A stretch of 64,000 bases of DNA from Hypomyces perniciosus. Its lineage: Eukaryota; Ascomycota; Sordariomycetes; Hypocreales; Hypocreaceae. The stretch lies in assembly GCA_008477525.1 (NCBI GenBank), contig SPDT01000003.1, forward strand, positions 1,984,001-2,048,000. Reading direction: 5' to 3'. Positions 11,699 to 24,325 of this stretch are shown here, piece by piece. Positions within the stretch are counted from its first letter, which is position 1. Each line of letters opens with the position of its first letter. The translations under genes and the position numbers were made by a program. The notes under the pieces are model-generated. The model worked only from the letters and a program-made list of their open reading frames with translations. It made no database searches and had not been told where the DNA came from.

Positions 11699-13576
11699 TT
11701 AGATAGCCCAACTGCCTCTTCTCTCTCTGACACCCCATGCCAGCGGGTCCAGGCTGTCTAAGTCAGGGTGCTGTCTGGCCCATTCGATGATGTATACCCT
11801 CAATGCCAGCCATCTGGGACACCGATCATCTTCTAGAGTTTCCTCCAGCTTCAGCTCCACCATATGGCCTATGGCAACCTGCTTCTCGTCGTTTCGCCGC
11901 AAGTCGTCGATGCTCACACGACTAATCCTAGACAACTCCTCATCAAAGCCACGTGCCATGGCAGGATACCCCAGGGACAAGTAATTGTAGACCTGCGTTA
12001 CAAATTCTTCGCCAAATTCTTGCGAGATCTTCTCGTCTCGCTCCGCCCGGGCCTTTTCACGTTGCAATCGCTCATTTAAGCCGTGCAGCATGTGAAGCCC
12101 TTTCGGCTCTGCGCTCTTCTGGCGTGGTTCTGCACTCCAGAGACCAGGTTCGGAGGTGCTTTCAGATGAGCCAGAGGACGACCACAAAGAGGCCGGCTCC
12201 TCACTTATCGCACGGGTCTCAAGTTCACATGTGCAGGGCTTCCGGGGTGTGGCCGGCGGATGTGGCGTCACAATCATCTTCGGGTTGTGCAGGTCGGGGG
12301 GCACAATGAACCCGCCGGTTGATTCCGACCTGCAGCAATACCCCCTCCAGAGCCCACCCTGGCCCGATACATCCCGATTCTGTTCATCAATCAGATGCTG
12401 CTCAAACGGATGATCGGTCTCCAGCTTCGTCAGCTTTGGAGATGGACACTGTCGAAAAACCAGTTCTTTTCCAAGCATGGGAGGAGATGCAGCCTGAAGC
12501 ATTTTCAGATATTTGGGGTCCTCGGGCGGGAAGCGGAAGCCACCAAACGGCCTGCCGAAGGGGCCGTGGTTGTGACGTCCGGACTCTAGCGGCATGTGAG
12601 ACACCGATGTGTGGGGCAGGTTCGGGACTGGCTTACCTGTGGATGCCGACTGGTGCGCGGCGGAGGGATCAGCATGTCTCGCCTGGGCTTGTGTCATAAC
12701 ATGACGGTTGGCTTCGCCGAGGGCTAGGTGTAGCTCAGCCAAGGAATCACTCCTGTGATCAGGAGAGGGCGGTTTAGTAGTTGTCCACATTGGGTCGGGA
12801 GGCGAAGGTAGCTCCATCTTATCAAGGTCCGAGTCCGATCGGATCATGATTGCGTCTTCGTCCTCCTCCTCCTCCTCATCCTTCTCATCCTCCTCATCCT
12901 CCCCCCTTTCATGCGCAATCTGCAGTGCATGGTCTTGCATGTGCTTGTGCCACCAATTCAAGCCCAAGTTTGATGACTTGCGTCGGACTCTAGGCTGCCG
13001 ATACTCCTCATTCTGAGGGGTCCCTTGAGGGGAGTTTTCGCTCCCTGAACTGTCCCGAAAGTAGAAGTGAGCGACACCACCCTCACGGGGGCGACTGTTG
13101 GGGAAGGCTGCAAGCGCAGCCTCCTCCATTTGCCTTGCGGCCTCCTTTGCCGCCAACTCCAGCAGATATTCCTTGACTCCCTCCTCTTCTGTCTCCCGCC
13201 GAGTGGGGGGCATCTGCCGTAAGGCTTCATCGTCAAGAAAAAGATAGCCAAGCTGCCGCCGATTAGCCTTTGGCTTGGCAGAGTAGATGTGGTTGGTGTA
13301 AGGCGTGATGTCAGTCTTGTCTGTAGGTCGAGTTGCAGGTCCTGGGTCGCCAACCCTTCGAACCCGTCTGGATGTTTCGATGAGTTGAGGAGCAAAGCGA
13401 CGGCGTCCACGGCGTTCGAAGTGGGGTGAGGGGGATCGCGGAGAGGGTTCTGGCGTCAACTCGGGGTTTGGCCCAATCCGGGGCTGTGACGATGCCGTAC
13501 TCTTTCGGATGGATTGAAACGTCGTCTCGATCGGAACGGGCATAAAGCGCCGCCGCGGCTGGTCCGGATTTGCCAT
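11699..13576 (-). CDS. Conserved ascomycete protein of unknown function, 625 aa
   Basis: This is one uninterrupted exon. The frame also opens at a GTG at 13594, but the first ATG in frame is at 13576 (MANPDQPRRRFMPVPIET), which I take as the start. I do not recognise a named domain. An N-terminal block is rich in basic and proline residues and includes a striking motif, PATRPTDKTDITPYTNHIY, that looks conserved. A coiled segment around EYLLELAAKEAARQMEEA follows, then an acidic stretch (about residues 220-240) and disordered Pro/Ser sequence. A C-terminal folded segment of about 110 residues contains FVTQVYNYLSLGYPAMARGF and ends in LDPLAWGVRERRGSW. No signal peptide or membrane segment is present. 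The composition suggests a nuclear or cytosolic regulatory protein, but no function can be assigned. Confidence 0.75.
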   Translation of the reverse strand: MANPDQPRRRFMPVPIETTFQSIRKSTASSQPRIGPNPELTPEPSPRSPSPHFERRGRRRFAPQLIETSRRVRRVGDPGPATRPTDKTDITPYTNHIYSAKPKANRRQLGYLFLDDEALRQMPPTRRETEEEGVKEYLLELAAKEAARQMEEAALAAFPNSRPREGGVAHFYFRDSSGSENSPQGTPQNEEYRQPRVRRKSSNLGLNWWHKHMQDHALQIAHERGEDEEDEKDEEEEEDEDAIMIRSDSDLDKMELPSPPDPMWTTTKPPSPDHRSDSLAELHLALGEANRHVMTQAQARHADPSAAHQSASTGKPVPNLPHTSVSHMPLESGRHNHGPFGRPFGGFRFPPEDPKYLKMLQAASPPMLGKELVFRQCPSPKLTKLETDHPFEQHLIDEQNRDVSGQGGLWRGYCCRSESTGGFIVPPDLHNPKMIVTPHPPATPRKPCTCELETRAISEEPASLWSSSGSSESTSEPGLWSAEPRQKSAEPKGLHMLHGLNERLQREKARAERDEKISQEFGEEFVTQVYNYLSLGYPAMARGFDEELSRISRVSIDDLRRNDEKQVAIGHMVELKLEETLEDDRCPRWLALRVYIIEWARQHPDLDSLDPLAWGVRERRGSWAI

Positions 13577-16500
13577 GGCGGTGGTCGATGACACCTCAGG
13601 GCCAGAGGATCGGGCTACAGGCGAGCAGGAGGCTTGCTGGAAGATCCAAGCAAGTGGTGAAGTGGTAAAGCGAGGGCATGCCCTCGGCTGGCTATGTGGT
13701 TCGGCAAGCAGCGGAAACGTCAGACCAGACGGAATTCTGTTCAGGGCGGGGTTCTAATAGCAAAACAGCAATGCTGCAGCCGGTTAGGACTGGCTGGAAC
13801 AGCGAATCGACGATGCAGCAGCCTTTTCCACGAGCTATTGCCTGCGGAGACGGAGTTGGAGGTCCCAGGGTCACCAAAAAGAGGGTGGATGAACGTGTGT
13901 ACAGAACCTGGTGGTGCTAAGTAACCCGTCCTTCGGTGGAGTCGGGACCCTTGTGGCTTGTCTCTCTTGTGGTGGGATGATGTGCTGGGGGTGTCGGCAC
14001 AGTGAGAATGAGGGGTTTGCCAATGAATTTGCACTGTTCTTAGGCACCACCAATCGCCATGAAACAAACCGTATAAAACAATGTCTTGACACTGTACTCC
14101 GTATTTCGACTCGTTTTGACAGCCACCACGACACGACATCAAGCCCCTCTTCAGCAACTGGCTCTTATCGTAAGATTTTAACCCCGTAAAAATCGCCAGC
14201 CCGGTTCGCTGCCCAAGGACGACGGACACATGCCGTTGCGGGCGTTGAGATGCCGCCTTTTGGCATCAATTTCTTAGTCAACTTTCTTTGACGATCATGC
14301 GTATTTGGCTAATCTCAGCTTGATGGCTCCCAGGGCCTGTCCTGGCCACGACTCTCCAAGGAATGCAAGGCCGTTGCCTGCAGACCATGCATGTCGACAT
14401 GAAATTAATCCATCGAATCCATGGAAGCTCGAGGCCACGAACCGGCAATCTCGCCAACCCCTGCATGGACAAATGTCTTCGGTGCTGGGCTTCTTTCCCG
14501 CAAGCCCCCTGCTGTCGCCCCTTCATTCCTTTGCCAACTTGTTGGTGATGGATGCATCGTGATGTACGGCTCCTCAAGGAAGCCGGTCGCGAGAGTTGAG
14601 GACGGGTGCGCCAAGTAGGATGCAGAATGCTCACAATGCAGCCGATCTCGGAGAGTTTTCTGCCACCGCTCCAGTAGGCTCGATAATACGAGTCACCTAA
14701 AGGAAACACGAGATTTCGCCTGGAGTAATGGTAAATTGCAAGATTCAGGAGGCTCAATTTCAGCCACTTTTACCCTTTTTCCTCATTGCCAGCTGTTCCC
14801 CTGAGCCGCGACATCTGCGAGGAATTGTCAGAAAAAGCAATCATGTCGCCTGGGTAGCATGGTACGAGTATGCCATGGTGCAGCATCTTCCCCCTGCAGC
14901 CATTCCCAGAGCGCCGGTGCAGCAACCTGGCGTGAACCCCATGCTAAGGCCAAGTTTGCTTCATGAGATTGTGCGTGCGCGTGGCTGGATGCGACTGATC
15001 GGAACGCCAAGCGACCCAAGAAACGATGCCCAGACAAACGTGTTTTCGCTCGGACGATGGTCGGGTTCTAGAATTGTTTCGCTTGTTGACAGCTTCCATG
15101 AATGATCATGGCATCAATTATTAGTACTCGTACTCACAAAATGGAATTTCCAGCTTTCACGATATCTTGACACATGTCAAACATCTCCATCGAAAAGTGG
15201 ATTCTGTGTGACATGTATTGATGCACTTTTTTTTTTATGGCACACCGCCAAGACCGTTCAACACTGACTGTCACTGACATCTACGCGCGAGACATGATCG
15301 TCATAGCCTCTGACGTGGAGGGACAAACTGCAAGAATCATTACAAAGCAGAGGAATATTATTGCATTGGACTGCATATGGCGGCACTGTCACGATATATT
15401 TGAGAAGGCAGATTTGTAGACGCCGAGTCGCCGCCTACCCTAGAGAAAAATGCTCATTTTGGAGGGATGGATATTATTTTCATGCGGTGCAATGCATAAT
15501 TGCTTGTCATATACGAAGTAAAGCTTGGCAATATGCCGAGACATTGTCTATCGTCTGTCCCATCTTCAAGTTTCAACCTCCCCAGGCTTGGTTGCACTAA
15601 TTTGGGGCAGTCGTACTGAACTCTCTCCTCTTTGCCAACGGGATTGATATCTAGGTACATAGTAGTACTTCGTATACGACTGAAATCTCCAGCTCACGTA
15701 GCTCGTAGCTTCAATACGTACGAAGTACTAATAATACTAGTACTCGCGACGTAACGTTGTACGGAATGGAGTGGCACAGGAAGAGAAGCAGCACGTTCCC
15801 TGTCAATCTACCCGTGGCTGTTTGTCTCCGACGAGAGCACAATATGGCAGATGCCGAGAGGACTGAAGCCACAGGGTTGTGCCACAGGTGTTACTCGTAC
15901 TCAATATCAGGAACTAACGAGATTGCAAGGCCTGAATGTGTTACCCTGCCCCCAGAGTCCTGATGATTTGCGAGTGCAACAATACCCGAACGGCTATCTA
16001 ACCGCACTTACGAAGTAGTACGAAGTATGCTGTCCCAAAAATAGCCCGTGATGAGGCTATCGCAGTGCCAAGACCAGTACTCCGTACTATCCTCATCGAT
16101 ACGAGAAGATATTAGGACGACCGTCCTATACTGCCCACGTTGGGCCTCGATAACAGGTCGCAGATGAGACCATCGCAACTCTTCCCCATACCACTACGAA
16201 GTACTACTCCGTCCTATTTAAAGGAAACGACCGGTGGAAGATGGCGCGCCAAAACCCACGGATGTTTCACCCGCAACCGTGTTTGGGGACTGCCGAGAAG
16301 CCGGGACATGCCTACAAGCACCTTAACATGTAATTATTACATAATAATACTAGTCGGAGTTGTCGTACTTCTAGTATCAACGGTCAACCTTGGCGACGAT
16401 CATGACTTGGTCTCGGTTTCGCCCGCTGAAGTATGTACAAGTACTACTCGTACTGCTCCATGATGACAACTCAATCATGGCGAAATGCAACGTTCTACGA

Positions 16501-18047
16501 AGTAGTTAGAACGCCAACTGTTCTTTAAAAGTTAATGGATCGAAATATACTTCGTAGATCTCGTTGCAAAATAGCGTGCGTGCGATCGTCTGCAGCCTGA
16601 GCTGACTCTCTTTTGGGCGTGGAGGAGCCAATCGGGCGGTGTGCGCGACAGCTTAGGAACGGTCATTGAAGGCACTAGGGCGCTGTGGCTTTACGGCCCA
16701 GTGAGCGCTAGCGGCCGTGTTTGTGCTGAAGCCCCGTAGCCCCAGGCACTTTGGCCCATTCCGGCGCACTCTAAAAAAAACTTCAGTGGCCAACATGCTC
16801 CCATGGCTCACGATTGCACTCGTAAATGATGTCGTCGGCTATGGAGATTATTGTCATACATGCAGTAGCACACATGCATTTAAATAGCTTGCATGACAAG
16901 CTCAAGAGACCTTCAGCCCAAAGATAGCCAGTGGTAGCAGGAATGATAAGCTTACGAGTAGTACGGATTGGTGATTGGTGCCTGTAAAATCGCCGGAACA
17001 AAGCCCTGGCTGGATCCTTGCATCACAAAAAGCCCAAAGAGAGAGCAGACTTGGAAGGGATCGACAGATCAGCACGGCCATTCTCGATCGCATCAGGGCA
17101 AGTTGAGAAGTACCGGCCTCGCATGACCTTTGTCTCGTCCCTCATAGTACCCCATACTAGATACTACATAGGATAACTACTATCTATATACATAGTACTA
17201 CTACTACTAAACGGCGTGCTACCTCGAGGCCAAAGAGGACCGACAAGAGAAGGTTTGACAGTCCGACGTTTAGGTACTTCGGAGTTGGTGCTAAAAGAGA
17301 CTCCACGATATAGTACTCCATACAGAGTACGGAGTACTAAGGGGCTTGTTTGTGTCGTGTGACAGACAAACATTCAGAGATCTCTCTCCGGATTCTGTTT
17401 CTTTGTTTCTCTGCCATTGCAACAGCCAACGCCGCATCCGTCCCTTTTTACGAAGTACTCCATATCGTATCAGCAGTTTGCGCCAGTTTGCTGCTGTTGC
17501 CGGGGTTTTCCTCGTTAGTGGTTTGCCGCCATCGGATCGGCCACCCATTCAACCAATCTACAGGCCCAGGATCTTTGTTTGCCCACCGCCCAATACTAGT
17601 AGCAGCTCCGTTATCTATCTACTCCTACTTACTATCTATCCATCTATCCATCTATCCATTCACCTATTCACCTTCTTTTCATACAAAACACCCATCGCAG
17701 ACAATCGTAACACTGCGTACGCCACGAAAGGAAAAAAAAACACACACCATTTTTAGAGTCAACAACACGAGAGCAGAGGCATGACCACAAGCCTTACGAG
17801 CCTCACAAGCCTCGCCTCGCCCTGGTTGGTCCCTTGCGCAGCCGTGTCTCGTTCATGTCTCGGCCGTCACGCGCCCAACTGAGAGACACACTCGCCACAG
17901 CAGAAGACGATTCGTCTGTTTGGCCATCCCCGAATAGCGAGACGGACAGCATCGAAAGACATTGTCGTGCGCATTGGACCAATACGAGGTTGCATCCCCC
18001 CCGTGGCGCTTCTGTTGCCCGCCCTTAGCCCGGGGCGTTCCATCGCC
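13577..18047. other. 4.5-kb intergenic region rich in TACGAAGTA/TACTCCGTA motifs
   Basis: No convincing gene is seen. Between about 15,650 and 17,460 the nonamer TACGAAGTA or its complement TACTTCGTA occurs at 15666, 15719, 16009, 16019, 16195, 16496, 16548 and 17449. Related TACTCCGTA forms are near 16080 and 17310-17340. A pyrimidine-rich CTATCCAT array at about 17630-17660 and the stretch 17,700-18,047 probably belong to the promoter and leader of the next gene. Confidence 0.5.
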
Positions 18048-21000
18048 ATGACTCTGGCAGCAGAATCTGCACCAGCGCAGCAGTTGTCTGGCCGCGACAA
18101 TGACAATGACGACACGGCCATCAACAGAGCCCTCTCGCCGTTGGCCTCGACCTCGACCTCGACCCCGACGACCACATTAAGCCCCGCGTCCACGTCGTTT
18201 CTGCCCGTTGTCGAGCGTGTCTGCACGCCCTTGAGCCTGTTCCTTGACTCTGCGCCGAACAGCAGCAGTGGCAAGTTGTTGTTGTCTAGCGACGCTATTG
18301 AGTCTGCTGCCACGGTCCGCCAGCGTTATCTCAACATGTCGCCCACGGCTGCGAGACCTGTAGAGTACTCGTACTCCGGTCGTGCTGCTGCAGGCATGGA
18401 AGACATTGCTGCTTCTGCCTCTGTTCGTCTCTCTGCTAGCTCTTCTGCGCCATGTGTCGCCCAGGATGGCCGAGAGGGCCCCAAAATTATCGCTACAGCT
18501 ACTAATAACAGTAAGTAAGCATGGCATCTCCAGAGGCGTCATTTCGGTTACGTTGCTCCAGAGCCCCAGCCAGCGCACGCACGCGCCAGGGGTCAGCAGC
18601 ATGGCCGGGATCCTCTTCCGGACATGTCGGCCTTAACTTTACTCGTATCGTCCGTCCCCTGAGGCTGACTTTCATGCAGGGCCTCATCTCTCGTTTCCCG
18701 AAGATCCCCCATTACGCACTGGCAGCGTGCAGCCAAGCACCACACTCGCCCATCCCAAACCCATCCTCCACCTCGCCACTGACAGCAAGAGCATTTCCAT
18801 CAAGCCCGACCTGACCACCCGGTCCGCATCGGCCCTGAGCAACATTGCACAGCTTGAGGCCACCGCCGAGAGGCTGTCTATGACCAGCTCCATCGACGAT
18901 GCTATCCGTGAACTGCATGGCGAATTGAAACGAAGCGACAGCCGACGATCCTCGAATCTAGCTGCCAGCATCAGGGCAGCCTCCGCTGACGAATACTCTA
19001 CCTCTGCCGCTGCACGGCTCAGACGACATCCTTCCACGTCCTCTTCCGCTGTTGCACGTCACAGGGGCTACTCTCCAGCCGCATATGTGATGTCCCCAAG
19101 CCACTCCCTCACAGGTCGGATGCGATCTGGTTCCAAGACCTCGACTGGCGGCCCCGACTATGATGTCAATTCGATACTCTCACGCCATGATCCCGGCAAG
19201 AGCTCAGTTAGGAGCGTGCGGTCGGCCAAGCCGTCCTTGGCAGAAATCTCTGAGTCGGAGCCTATTTCGCTCACCCAAGATGTCCTCGACGAGGTCGACG
19301 CCTCTCCAGTCGAGCAAGTCCACAACGATGATAATACAAGGCGTATTCTAGAGCAGGATACTGTTACTATGCCCAACACATCTGATTTGCATCAGATGAT
19401 GGAAGGCAGTTTTACTCATCGGTCTGGTCCGGATCTGACCTTGGCGAATCCTGACGAGCAACCCTACCAGGAGAGCGAAGAAGAGAGACCCCCTACCTCT
19501 AACTCCAACACTACTTCCCAACAAGCCCAGGACGCCTTTATCGACTTTGATGGTGTCCATTGCGAGGCCCATGATGGCCAGCATACCCCGCCCCAGATGG
19601 AGCCAGTGATGCAACCTGAGATGCATCCAGAGGTCTCCTCGCCCAAACCGTCTTTGAATGACTTGGAAATGGTGAAACCGCAGTCGTACTATGACCAACG
19701 AACTGGCCAGCAGATGTTGTACTACCCGGCTCGTGTCCCTGCCATGCTGAACCTGCCGCCCAAGCTTTCAAACAAACCCAAAGCTGCCCAACGAAACCAG
19801 CGACGATCCCAAATTTTGAGTGTCATGATGGATGGCAAGGGTTCGCCGGACAAGAGACAATCAGTTATTCCCGACTTGGAGAAGTCATGGCTACCTGATC
19901 CCCTATCTGGCCATCGGAACTCGTTTGCTGCGTTGTCAACAGCTGATCAATTACAGGAGGCTGAAGTGGCCCCAGCTCAGCCTGTCCAACCAGAGGAGCC
20001 TACGCCCCAGCCGGAGACTGAGACAGAGTCTACACCTGAGGCACTGCGGCGCCCACAGCGACTGTCAAAGATGGATATAGACAAGCGCAAGTCGAAAGCG
20101 TCACCGCTGGACAACGTCCCTGCGCATCTACGGGCGAGCGTCTTCTTTGACCTGCCTTCTGACATTCCAGAGATCGAAATCAAGGACGGCTCAGCTATGG
20201 CTACTCTCGACAGCATTTTGGACGCGTCTGCAAATGCACCTGTCAGCGCCTTCACCGACCATGTGTACGCTGGAAAGTTGGGGCCCGAGATCTACGGCAG
20301 GGAGAAGAAGCACAAATCTATAGCGTCTGTACCAGCGCTCAGCCTCGCCGGCGATTCCCCAGCCAAAAAGCGGTCGTCTCTGATGTTGCTCAACAAACGC
20401 AGCAGCAGTTACAACAGCGAGGAGAAGAGCGGGACCAACTCCACTCCAAGTGCTATGAACACGGAGCATGAGAATCACACATCGACCCACGACACCGAGA
20501 TCGATAACGTAATGAGCGTCGCTACGACTGAGCAGAAGGATGCTGAGGGCGAGGAGCCGCAGCAGGAAGGGGTTTTCCAGGGACCACCCACCACGCTTCT
20601 TGCTGAGCTCCAGATGCGGAAGCAGCACCAGAAGCAGCGGGTGCGCAATCCAGTCCATGCGTTTCCCGAGGGGATGCGTGCGACTCTCCTGGAGATGGAC
20701 GCAGTAGCTGAAACCCAGCGCAAGCAACGCCAGAAACAACGTGTGCAGCTTGCGTGGGAGGAACAAGATTCTCATCTTGACCAGAATGGATCAGACGACG
20801 AAGATGTGCCTCTTGCCGTTCTTGCCGCGATGCAGCAGGGAGCCAAGAACATGGCCGACCTTGAGCGGCCTCTTGGATTGATGGAGATTCGGGAAATGGA
20901 GGACAATGAACCACTTAGTCAACGCCAGGCGCGACTGCAGGGACGAGACTCTCTGTTTGTTCCCCAGCGCCAAAACGTTCTCAGCTTGTCTGCCCCAAGG

Positions 21001-21927
21001 ATGATGGAGGTGCAACCTGTGGCTCCCCCTCCTGTCATCGTGAGACAAAGCCCCGTGCCCCCTGAAGATGAGAATGAGGAGGAAACGCTTGGAGCAAGAA
21101 GACGACGTCTGGCAGACGGTCATCTTCCCAAGGCTCGACCTGTCAGCAGCGCTTTCTCGACGGAGCTTCTAAGCCAGTTTGGCGACTTGGAAGAGAAGGA
21201 GACAAAGGATAAACCAACAATCAACAGGAATGAGAACACCACACCCAATGTTAACGGTGAGGAAGAGACCCTTGGCCAGCGCCGTCGCCGTCTGCAAGCT
21301 GAGCGGGAGGCACGAGAGCGAGAGATGAGCTATAGCAATCTCGTAGGCGAACCAGCAAAGAAGCCCGCCCGACGTGTGAGCATGGCGGATATGCTTACCG
21401 TGCATCAAAAGAGGGACCCCGATTTCTATGTTGTGCAAGAGAGACGTCGACTAGAAGAGCAACAGCGAGTGGCAGAGCAGGAGGCTAGGATGACTTTCAT
21501 GAGGTCTCAGATGCCCACGTCTTTGACAGGACCGAACAATGGTCGCAATGGAGGCTTCCGAGGTGGAGTGTACAACGACGGGACTGGCGGTCTTGGCCCT
21601 GAAGGAGCAAAATCCAGTCCGGCTCTTCACACGCAGAGCTTCAACAACGGACACGCAAAGCGGGCGAGTATGATGGCGGGCGGCTACGGTTCTCCGATAC
21701 GTGGACCCATGCACCAGCCATCATACAGCTCCCTTGGCGGTTTCGGAAACGCGAACGCGCCGGGCTACAATGGCAGGAACACCATGAGCATGTATGGAGC
21801 AGGCGGCATGTATGGTGCTGGTTATGGCGCAGGAATGCTCCAGCCAGGGATGCCGACGCCTATGACGATGAACAACCCCAACAGCATGGACCGAGTCGAG
21901 AGATGGCGACAGAGCGTGCAGCCATAG
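18048..21927 (+). CDS. Large disordered fungal protein with E(T/P)L(G/S)xRxxRL repeats, 1236 aa
   Basis: There are two exons, 18048-18510 and 18680-21927. The intron starts GTAAGTAAGC and ends TTTCATGCAG. The exon-2 frame has no nearby ATG (its longest open frame begins at a GTG), and splicing to the upstream exon gives a continuous NRPHLSFPEDPPLRTGS. I choose the ATG at 18048 with a favourable CATCGCCATGA context. The protein is mostly Ser/Thr/Gln-rich and probably disordered. Three related short repeats lie near the C-terminal third: EPLSQRQARL (about 20,908), EETLGARRRRL (about 21,080) and EETLGQRRRRL (about 21,260). The last is followed by a charged helical segment. The extreme C-terminus is Gly/Met/Tyr-rich and low complexity. 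I do not recognise the family. It looks like a cytoskeletal or cell-end scaffold, but that is a guess. Confidence 0.75.
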
Positions 21928-22333
21928 ACATGAGTTATCCTTTTCCTTTGTTTGGATACAGCGAGCCGCCTACCATATGTTTCTTTTGTGGACGAATTGG
22001 GAAAGCGAATATGCTTAAAAACGGGCACATTGTTGTAGTATTATTTTACGGCGAGATACACGAATCGGTTGATCTCGGGGGATTTTTCCAATGGCTCTAG
22101 CATTGCAACGGCGCAGAATATTGGAATTCGGAGACTTACAGTATACTAAATATAGTATCTTTAATGAGAGGGAAGAGAACAACAGTTGGGCTAGTTCGCT
22201 TCTGACATGTAATGGATAGAAAGTATATTACTATACGATATGGGTTTGAACTCGATACAACAAAGTCATACATAGCCTTCTATCAAGTATGTTTCCTTTT
22301 ATGCTGGTCATGTTCCACTCCACAATCAGGTAG
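21928..22333. other. Convergent 3' spacer
   Basis: This AT-leaning 3' flank lies between two converging genes. No feature is seen apart from likely polyadenylation sequence. Confidence 0.5.
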
Positions 22334-24325
22334 TTAGTACACATATCTAAACCCCTTCTTCTCATAATCCGTCAAATCACCAAACTGTTCATCCATCGAA
22401 ACTTGCACGTCCCTCCCCTCCCTCTCACCACGCCTTTTATTCTCCAGCGCACAGCCCACCGCATAAGCAGCCAGACATGCGATCAATACCACACACGCGA
22501 TGATGATGACGGTTAGAGCGGTGGTGTAGCCTGGTGCTTCGTGGGAGAGGAAGGTTTGCGGCGCGATGATGTTGGCGAGGGAGAAGGCGAGGAAGATGGT
22601 CCCGTTGATGGTGAGTTTTTTGGTGTGGCCTGAGACGTTAGATATGGAGAGGGAGAGGCCTGGAGGGTTCTGCTGTTAGTTGGGAGTGATGGATGAAGGG
22701 GAGAGGGAGAGGTACTGGTTGCGAAGGCGCCCCAGAGGCAGTGGATGAGGTAGAAGCTGATCAGTCTCCCTACTTTATCGTCATGCGGTAGTTCTGGTGG
22801 TAGATATTTCAGTCTTGCTCAATCCATGGGATAGGGGGGAGCATACGTCTTAAGAGAACGGTAAAAACAAGAGGGATGATACAATATAGTCCAGCAGATA
22901 GGCATCGCTTGTTAGTTAACCGACGCTGCGGCAGTGCCACGATAAGGCCGGATAAGGAGAGGATGACGCTCAAGGGCATGCCGAGCAAAACGGTGGTGAG
23001 TTTGCCGTAGCCGAAGCCGGAGATGATTTGTGCGCTGAAGCCGTTGAGGCCTCCTCCAGGGATGCCTATGCAGAAGAAGATGAGGAAGAGGAGGTAGGTT
23101 TTGTAGTCTGTGAAGGCCTCGCGGACTTGGTACCATTTGAGTTTCTGTAGCGGGGGATTGGGAGGTCAATATGTATGTTTACTCAGGAGGTTGAGATGGA
23201 TCGGGAAGAGAGGATTTGCCTTGTTTTGGATACCAGTCATGTTGCCCTGTACGCGGTGTAGGGCTATGTATTTCTCTTTACCCCTGAGGAATTTATCTGA
23301 AAGAGGAGAGCCTGGCAGCCAGAGGAAGAGAACGATGCTCCAGACAATTGTGAGAGCTCCATTGGCGAGGAAGAGGAGACGCCAGTTTGCGATCTTGGTG
23401 TGAGCATGGCCGATGCCGTATGAAACGAGGCCGGTAATCAACTACCATATACGCACTCCCGTTAGCCCCAAGACGTCACTCACCTCCTTTACAGGACAGA
23501 TGCTGAGACGAGAGAAGTGGAAGGGGGACTGACGCTGTACACGCTGGTAAACGACCACGCCGTCCTCACCGGCTGCTCCGCCTTGGTGTACCACATCGAA
23601 TTCAGAATGGCCACAGACGGAAACAGCGGTGCTTCGAGAACGCCCATCGCAAAGCGCAGGACCATAAGGCCCGCGGCGTTTTGCGCGGCTGCGAGGCACA
23701 TGACGGAGATGCCCCATAGGAAGACGGCGACGCTGACGGTCTTGTCAATGGGGAGTTTTTGGATGATGGCGCCGGAGGGGTACTCTGCGAGGAGCCAGCC
23801 GATGTGGAAGAGGGAGATGACTGTAGAGGCACGGAGAGGTGAGTTTGGCTATAAGTATGGGAGAGGGAGAGGGAAAGGATGGAGGAGGGGGGATGAGAGG
23901 CGTACCCCAGTTGTATTCTTGGCCTACGAGATGAGTATCTTCGTTCATGCCGTAGAGGGAGGCATTAGACATGAGACTCTTCTGATGAAACGGTCAACTT
24001 TGCGGGAAGAAACTGCTGTTATCATGATATGCAGACTTACATCAATAGCACCAATGGTGATAGTCCCGACAATGAGGGGAATCAAGCGCCAATCAATCTT
24101 CCTCAGAACCTTGTTTGCTTCCTGTTTATCATAATTTCCCCATTCGGCCACATGATCACGGAGGTAAGCTGCCGCAGGGGTCTCTTCTTGTGGGCTGATG
24201 CCGGCATCTTCTTCGTGTACCGCAACGACCTGCTTCTCATTGCTAGAAGAGGAGCCGCGACGCCACCACTGCTGTTTTGACTGGCATTGCAGGTCGGTAT
24301 CAGACTGGGGTTCTTGTTGAAACAT
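22334..24325 (-). CDS. MFS permease, Dal5-type anion:cation symporter (ACS family)
   Basis: The gene starts at 24325 (MFQQEPQSDTDLQCQ) and ends at 22334 (GFRYVY stop), with seven exons. The main ones are 24325-24041, 23981-23906, 23820-23534, 23441-23220 and 23144-22847, followed by two C-terminal exons. The joined product shows the ACS layout: a cytosolic N-terminus, VLRKIDWRLIPLIVGTI entering TM1, SLYGMNEDTHLVGQEYNW, VLRFAMGVLEAPLFPS in TM4-5, a central loop ending near HRVQGNMTGIQNK, KWYQVREAFTDYKTYL before TM7, and TM12 followed by a polar tail with DEQFGDLTDYEKKGF. Such permeases import small organic anions such as allantoate, nicotinate, pantothenate or phthalate-like compounds; the substrate is not predictable. 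The intron after GIQNK appears to use a GC donor (AAG/GCAAAT) instead of GT. Confidence 0.88.

Noticed and set aside
14278..14757. 159-aa minus-strand ORF in the 4.5-kb gap
   Set aside because: No domain, several overlapping open frames of similar length on both strands, and no splice or start context that sets it apart from chance.
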